A stretch of 6,970 nt of DNA from Candidatus Aminicenantota bacterium. Its GTDB lineage: Bacteria; Acidobacteriota; Aminicenantia; Aminicenantales; Aminicenantaceae. A program made the position numbers and the translations under genes. The number at the start of each line of letters is the position of its first letter. The first letter of the stretch is position 1. The DNA lies in contig JAFGNQ010000112.1 in NCBI GenBank assembly GCA_016926925.1, forward strand, positions 1 through 6,970, given 5' to 3'. Shown here piece after piece: positions 1 through 4,300 of the stretch. Under the pieces are notes generated by a model. That model was not told the DNA's origin and ran no database searches. It was given only the letters and a program-made list of their open reading frames with translations.

Positions 1-91
1 GAGCGTTTAGCAATATCGCGATCCACTTTATCTTATCCAGATTTCTTTTTTTAGGGGACCGGGATGTATTCTTATTTTCATGATTTTGCAT
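1..91 (-). CDS. 5' end of an unidentified gene, cut by the window edge
   Basis: An open frame starts with ATG at 91 and continues past base 1, giving 30 complete codons. The peptide begins MQNHENKNTSRSPKKRN and reaches KWIAILLNA at the edge: a polar, strongly basic start followed by the onset of a hydrophobic run. This pattern suits a membrane anchor or signal sequence with the N-terminus inside, but only the first hydrophobic residues are visible. A weak AGG lies about nine bases before the ATG, a TATAAT element lies upstream, and a terminator closes the previous gene. Together these support a real gene start. The product cannot be named from this fragment. Confidence 0.5.
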   Translation of the reverse strand, partial: MQNHENKNTSRSPKKRNLDKIKWIAILLNA

Positions 92-112
92 TTTTTTAAC
101 CTGATGCTAACC

Positions 113-141
113 ATTATATATTAAATTCCATGAAATGCTTA
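113..141 (-). promoter_or_regulatory. Putative sigma-70-type promoter for the left-edge gene
   Basis: A perfect TATAAT lies at 118-113 on the minus strand, 21 bases upstream of the ATG at 91. At 17-base spacing the -35 position reads TAAGCA (141-136), only three of six consensus bases. A second TATAAT (149-144) overlaps the terminator T-tract. Placement between a terminator and a start codon supports the call, while local AT-richness weakens it. Confidence 0.38.
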
Positions 142-148
142 TGATTAT

Positions 149-184
149 AAAAAACATGTGCGTCACAGTGGAGGTGAGGCACAT
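149..184 (-). terminator. Intrinsic terminator downstream of the QueG-like gene
   Basis: On the minus strand ATGTGC-C-TCAC pairs with GTGA-C-GCACAT around a seven-base loop (184-156). This gives ten base pairs with one C:C mismatch. It is followed by G and six T residues (154-149). The opposite strand has no T-tract after the hairpin, so termination is leftward. It sits about 200 bases after the QueG-like stop codon. Confidence 0.7.
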
Positions 185-196
185 TTGCTTCAATCA

Positions 197-232
197 TGCA
201 ACCTCTCCCACGTTGCAAACCTTGCACTGCAA
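197..232. promoter_or_regulatory. Paired TTGCA/TGCAA dyads, possible operator or RNA structure
   Basis: Four TTGCA/TGCAA half-sites form two dyads. TGCAAC (197-202) and GTTGCA (212-217) are separated by nine bases, and TTGCA-C-TGCAA is an 11-base palindrome (222-232). The dyad centres (207 and 227) are 20 bases apart, about two helical turns. This fits a repeated binding site about 100-120 bases upstream of the likely start site for the left-edge gene. It also lies in the 3' region of the QueG-like transcript, so an RNA role or coincidence remains possible. Confidence 0.3.
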
Positions 233-381
233 TTCATTAATACGGAGTATCAAGGTGCCATTCGGCTCGGAAATACAGGCAGATGTACCCGTCAAAAATA
301 TCCTAGACATTAAAACCGCCGCGCTTTCCCTAAAAGCAGCTATTGATTCCTTTCCATATGGCGCTTTTTGGCGATTTTTTT

Positions 382-1131
382 TCAGTCTTTTTGACCGAAA
401 GGGCAGACAGCGGCGCAAATTCCACAGTTGTGGCCATGATTGTACTCGAAATAATTCTCCTTTTTCCAAAGGTCACAGCGCCAAACATCGAGGAGCTGCT
501 CCCTTGGAATTCCCGGCCGCCACGAATTCCCGACAAGAGCTCCGGCCGGGCAGGCATCGACACATTTGCGGCATTTCCCGCAAAAGCTTTTTGTGACGGG
601 TTTCCCGAATACGCTTCCTACAGCGGTTCCTCCGGAAGAGCTCCCCACAGCATTACCGCCGTGCGATCCGGGAAAATTGGTGAAAACCGTCCCCAACCGG
701 ACCCAAGGACCGCGCTTCTTGGTGATGAGCTGGCAATTGCGGCCGATCCAGCCTAATCCTGCTAGAGTCGCAGCTGTTTTATGAGGGAAATCGCCTCTAA
801 TGTTCAGAAGATCCGTTCGCTCCGACGCCGGAATGGCCTTGGCGAAAAATCCGCTATTTCCGAGATAGGAAGCCAAGGCTTCGGAGACGGAATCGATCTT
901 CCTGTTTACGCGGGTATATTCATGCGCGTACCGTCGATTAGGCCCCTTTTTTATGCCGGCCATAATTTTCGGATTCATGGGAACAGCAAAGGAAAATGCC
1001 CGGGACAAACTGTTCCCTTGGCTATCTGTGAGGCTGGCTACCCCACTCAGGTCAGCCAAGCCATAGGTATCGATGTCATAAGCCGCAAAAAATATTCGGA
1101 TGTTTTCATATGTGATCCGCTTTTGGCTCAT
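382..1131 (-). CDS. QueG-like (epoxyqueuosine reductase family) double [4Fe-4S] cluster protein
   Basis: This 249-residue protein has the two halves of the QueG family. The N-terminal half ends in HKTAATLAGLGWIGRN (117-132) and VRLGTVFTNFP (144-154), the family's cobalamin-side signature. The C-terminal half is a double [4Fe-4S] ferredoxin module with eight cysteines: CxxCxxCxxxCP (C184, C187, C190, C194), C219, then CxxCxxxCP (C236, C239, C243). True QueG reduces epoxyqueuosine to queuosine in tRNA using cobalamin and is about 310-380 residues long. This protein stops right after the second cluster and lacks the C-terminal HEAT-like extension. It has YAHEYTRVN (68-76) where QueG has its RDYH motif with the catalytic aspartate. 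It is better called a QueG paralogue of unknown substrate, probably cytosolic. A Gly/Ser-rich insertion (156-175) separates the halves. ATG at 1131 fits the family N-terminus and has a weak AGG eight bases upstream. Its end at CPFGQKD looks natural. Confidence 0.9.
   Translation of the reverse strand: MSQKRITYENIRIFFAAYDIDTYGLADLSGVASLTDSQGNSLSRAFSFAVPMNPKIMAGIKKGPNRRYAHEYTRVNRKIDSVSEALASYLGNSGFFAKAIPASERTDLLNIRGDFPHKTAATLAGLGWIGRNCQLITKKRGPWVRLGTVFTNFPGSHGGNAVGSSSGGTAVGSVFGKPVTKSFCGKCRKCVDACPAGALVGNSWRPGIPREQLLDVWRCDLWKKENYFEYNHGHNCGICAAVCPFGQKD
607..660 (-). repeat. Two-copy 27-base tandem repeat within the QueG-like gene
   Basis: Residues 158-166 (GGNAVGSSS) and 167-175 (GGTAVGSVF) are adjacent copies of a nine-residue unit. 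The underlying 27-base units match at about 17 positions by eye, so the duplication is old or has diverged. The unit forms a flexible Gly/Ser linker just before the first iron-sulfur cysteine. Confidence 0.55.
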
Positions 1132-1265
1132 CTAAAATGCCTATTCGTTATTTTCTGCTATGGCTCATCACATTTTTGAGTACCTGATTTAGCGAAGGCA
1201 ATTGAATCTATTGGGATGTCTACGCTCAGTTCAGATTTTTGACACCATTTTAATCCCATTCGTTG
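1132..1265. other. Intergenic region upstream of the QueG-like gene
   Basis: This gap holds the untranslated leader of the QueG-like gene. I found no convincing -35/-10 pair on the minus strand. It contains the 9-mer ATCCCAATA (minus strand, 1217-1209), which also occurs just before the giant gene. A near-inverted copy, ATCCCATT, lies at 1253-1260 on the plus strand. No RNA gene or riboswitch fold was recognised. Confidence 0.4.
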
Positions 1266-1298
1266 AAAAAAAATAAAATTACCGCGGTCCGAACCCGC
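1266..1298 (-). terminator. Probable intrinsic terminator after the giant gene
   Basis: Read on the minus strand, a GC-rich hairpin begins three bases after the stop codon. GCgGGT pairs with ACCGC around a TCGG loop, with one bulged G (1298-1284). It is followed by GGT and then AATTTTATTTTTTTT (1280-1266). The stem is short, but its GC content and the eight-T run fit a Rho-independent terminator. It would separate the giant gene from the QueG-like gene, at least partly. Confidence 0.55.
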
Positions 1299-1301
1299 AA
1301 A

Positions 1302-4300
1302 TCAGCCGTTCTCACCGCAGAGGCGGGCGATCTGCATGATATAAAACCGGAGCAAATCCTGTTCTTTCTGTCCGAGGGCTTGTTTTTCGATGCGGACGAT
1401 TTGTTCTACATCCCGAAGAGCCCGAATGACTTCAATGGGCACATCCTCCATTTGCTGCGGCACTTGGACCAGATACTGGACGGCTGAAGATAGGAACTGA
1501 CGCATGGGGTCGTCGACGGCACCGCGAAGCAGGTCGGCGATCTTGACACCCAGTTTTCCGATCTCTGCGGTTTCCCTGACCAACAGCGACTCTTTCAATT
1601 TTTTCCCGGTCGACAGTTTATCTATAGCCAAGGCCAGTTCGACAAAACTCTTGACCTGTTGACTCACAGGCTCTCCTATTAACTGCCAAATCCTCTGCCG
1701 CCAGTCTCTGACTCGCAAAGGGAGTTCCAGAAACCATTCGATATCACTCATCCAAGAGTCCGGAATAGGACCGTCGATAAAGCTGCGAAACTCCTCGTCG
1801 TCCGTGTTGAACAAATCAGGCTGCAGCAAAACGGCTATATCCGGACGCAAGGCCGGCAGAAGTTTCCCGACGATTTTATCCCCGCTGAAAAACTCGGACA
1901 CGCTCAGTCCCTGTCGCCTTAAAAATTCTTTCTGCAACAATCCGACCAGGTCATTGAGCGAATCGATGTCTTCGCGCAACGTGAGAAACGCCGAATTCCC
2001 CGCTGGAAAGGCCGCCTCCAGCTGCTTCAAGTATTTGAGACCGGGTTCATGATAGAGACGCAGTGTGTGCAGAATATCCTGGACGGGCAGATTAAGGAGG
2101 ATACGCTCGCCGAGCTGGTTAATCTCATCGCCTCTCTCGAACAGAACGTCCTTAAACTCATTCAGAGCGCGAAACAATCCCGTGCTCAGTTGATTGACCC
2201 CAAGAATCATTGTCTGGGCCCTGTTATGACCTATTGCCCGCAACAGACTTCCATGCTTCGCGAGAGGCAATGTCTGGGCAAGACGCTCCACGACTCGCTG
2301 TTCGTACTTCCCGGCCGTGAGTCGACTGGGCCGTACTACAGGTCTGTCACGGAGAACAGGCATGCTGCGCGAGATGAAATAAGAGATGGCATGAATGCCG
2401 ACGACATCCTCTTCTCTCCCATAGAGGATTTGGCGGAAACATCGCGTTACCGTGGATAGGAACTCATCATAGAGTTCATCTTTTGTGCCTCTTGTCAACA
2501 TCCCCAGCTCTTGGTAGCCCTTCTCCTCGAAACTCAAGCGTGTTTCTTCCAAGGGTTCTGCCGCCCGGACAAGCTCTCGCTCATAATGCTTCTGAGACTC
2601 CGAGATATGGTAGAGGAGCTGCGCCCTCTCCTTAGATGATAGACTGCGCAGTCGCTCTGATAGATTGCTTTGAAACGTCCTGAACTCGCCTCCGACTTGA
2701 ATCCCCCGGAGTGGACTCACAGCAAACTGGGTGCTTCTTTTAGTCGATGCCTTCAGATTCCCTTCTAACCTGTTCGAAGAATCGCGCGATCGGATGACAG
2801 CCGCCCGGCCTGAATATGGATCATAATAGCCTCCCTGGCGCTGCATAGGCTCTCCGCTGCCCAATTTGATCCGGATTTTTCCGATAAGGGACTTTTCTGC
2901 AAACCAGCGAACCGCTGTCTGCTTGGCCTGCTTGTAAAGGTCGGCGGCAGCAGGCTGGCTCACCTGCTGACTCAAATCAGAACCTGCAATGAAAAGCTCA
3001 CAGACCATTTCGGCAAACCGGTCAGCCGGAGTCTGATCCAGCCTGCGGCTTTGAACGGCGTACTCCCACAAACGGCCGCAGTATCCTTTGAGGTTGTTGA
3101 TTGTATCCAAATCTTCAAACAGCGGAACCACCCAAACAGAGGGAATGTCGGAATCCTCTTGAGTCCTGAAAACCTCCTCCCGCTGCGAACGCAGTTTTCT
3201 CTCCAGTGAGATAAAAGCTTCCGGGTCGGTGGAGAAACTGACCTGAAGCGCCATCACCATCCCCGGGTTTCCGTATTTCCCGGCTATTTCATTAAGCTCC
3301 GTTATGTTATGAACGGTCGTGTCGATGGCGAACTGATCGAGTGAGATGATCATTTTTTGATGGATACGCGGTGTCAGAGCAAAGCGGTGCAGCATGCTTT
3401 TGTAGCGTCCGGCCACATAAGCCAGATCCGGATGCCGGAGGTTCTTTTCCACTAAATCGAGGTGTTGGTAAAGAGTTTTTCGCAATCGCTTGTTCAGCAG
3501 GAAATAATACTCCAAATTCTTTCGCCGTTTTTGTCGGAGCTTAAGCATCCGCCCTTCCAGGCGATCGTTATGCTGCCAAAGCACGGTAACCGGATCCCGG
3601 GCCAGATGCAGCCGCATCCCAATCCTCCGCCATGCCCCGGGTTTGACGTTAAAGGGCAGGACATTGAGGTAACGTCCTTCCAGTTGGTTGGTCAGGGACG
3701 TGATTTGGTTGAGCAGACCCCAGAAGTCCCGGCGTTTCCTATCCAGCTGACGCACTTCCTGCACCAAATTCGGATCGATATCAACCGGACCGGCAGCATT
3801 TATAAGGACTTCCAGAAATCTGGAAAGGCGGGTTACGTTCTCCAGCAGGGCGGCCGCCACCAGCCGATGCCCCTGCCCCGATGGCCGGGTGCTTCCGTCC
3901 CAATCACCCCAAAAGGAGAGGAACGAAGGGAGGTCGGTTTGGCATTGCCATCGTGCCCATTCTTCCGAATCCAGCAAAGCCTGTAAATCCGTGACGAGTT
4001 CCTCCCCTTCCTCAGGAGACCGGATAGGAACGTTCGTGCCGAGGAACTCAGACAGCAAGTCATCGCTCAAACACTTCACTGAATTCGAAGAGAGCCGGCG
4101 CTGAGACAAGATATCGTCGATGATCCGGTTGACGGCTGTCTCAACTCTAAGGGCGTAGGCTTGTGTCGGATGTACGGTCCGGTCGAACAACCGCTGACGG
4201 AACTTTTCTTTCCGTACTTCCAGAGTTTCCTTATAGAGCTCCTGTTCCAGAGTCTTCACGATCCAGGGTTTGAACGTCGTGAATGCCTCGGAAACGACCT

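Noticed and set aside
350..381. Possible terminator immediately after the QueG-like stop codon
   Set aside because: Only a three-base CGC/GCG stem around CAAAAA can form, and no T-tract follows it on the minus strand. The hairpin at 156-184 is far better.
382..469. Frameshift of the QueG-like gene into the overlapping minus-strand frame that ends at 194
   Set aside because: The protein already ends normally just after the last cluster cysteine (CPFGQKD). The continued frame does not resemble the C-terminal part of QueG.
135..1179. Plus-strand open frames across the left gap and over the QueG-like gene (for example 135-596, 343-756, 781-1179)
   Set aside because: Most of their length is antisense to the well-supported QueG-like protein. 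The peptides show no family motif and no usable ribosome site.
1281..1300. Possible tRNA fragment: GGTTCGGACC-like T-arm on the minus strand
   Set aside because: No acceptor stem, D-arm or anticodon arm can be drawn around it. The stretch is better explained as a terminator hairpin.
1263..1487. Plus-strand 74-codon frame beginning MKKNKITAV
   Set aside because: It begins in the A-tract of the terminator and runs antisense to the end of the PEPC-like module. There is a TTGACA at 1239-1244, but no -10 at proper spacing.
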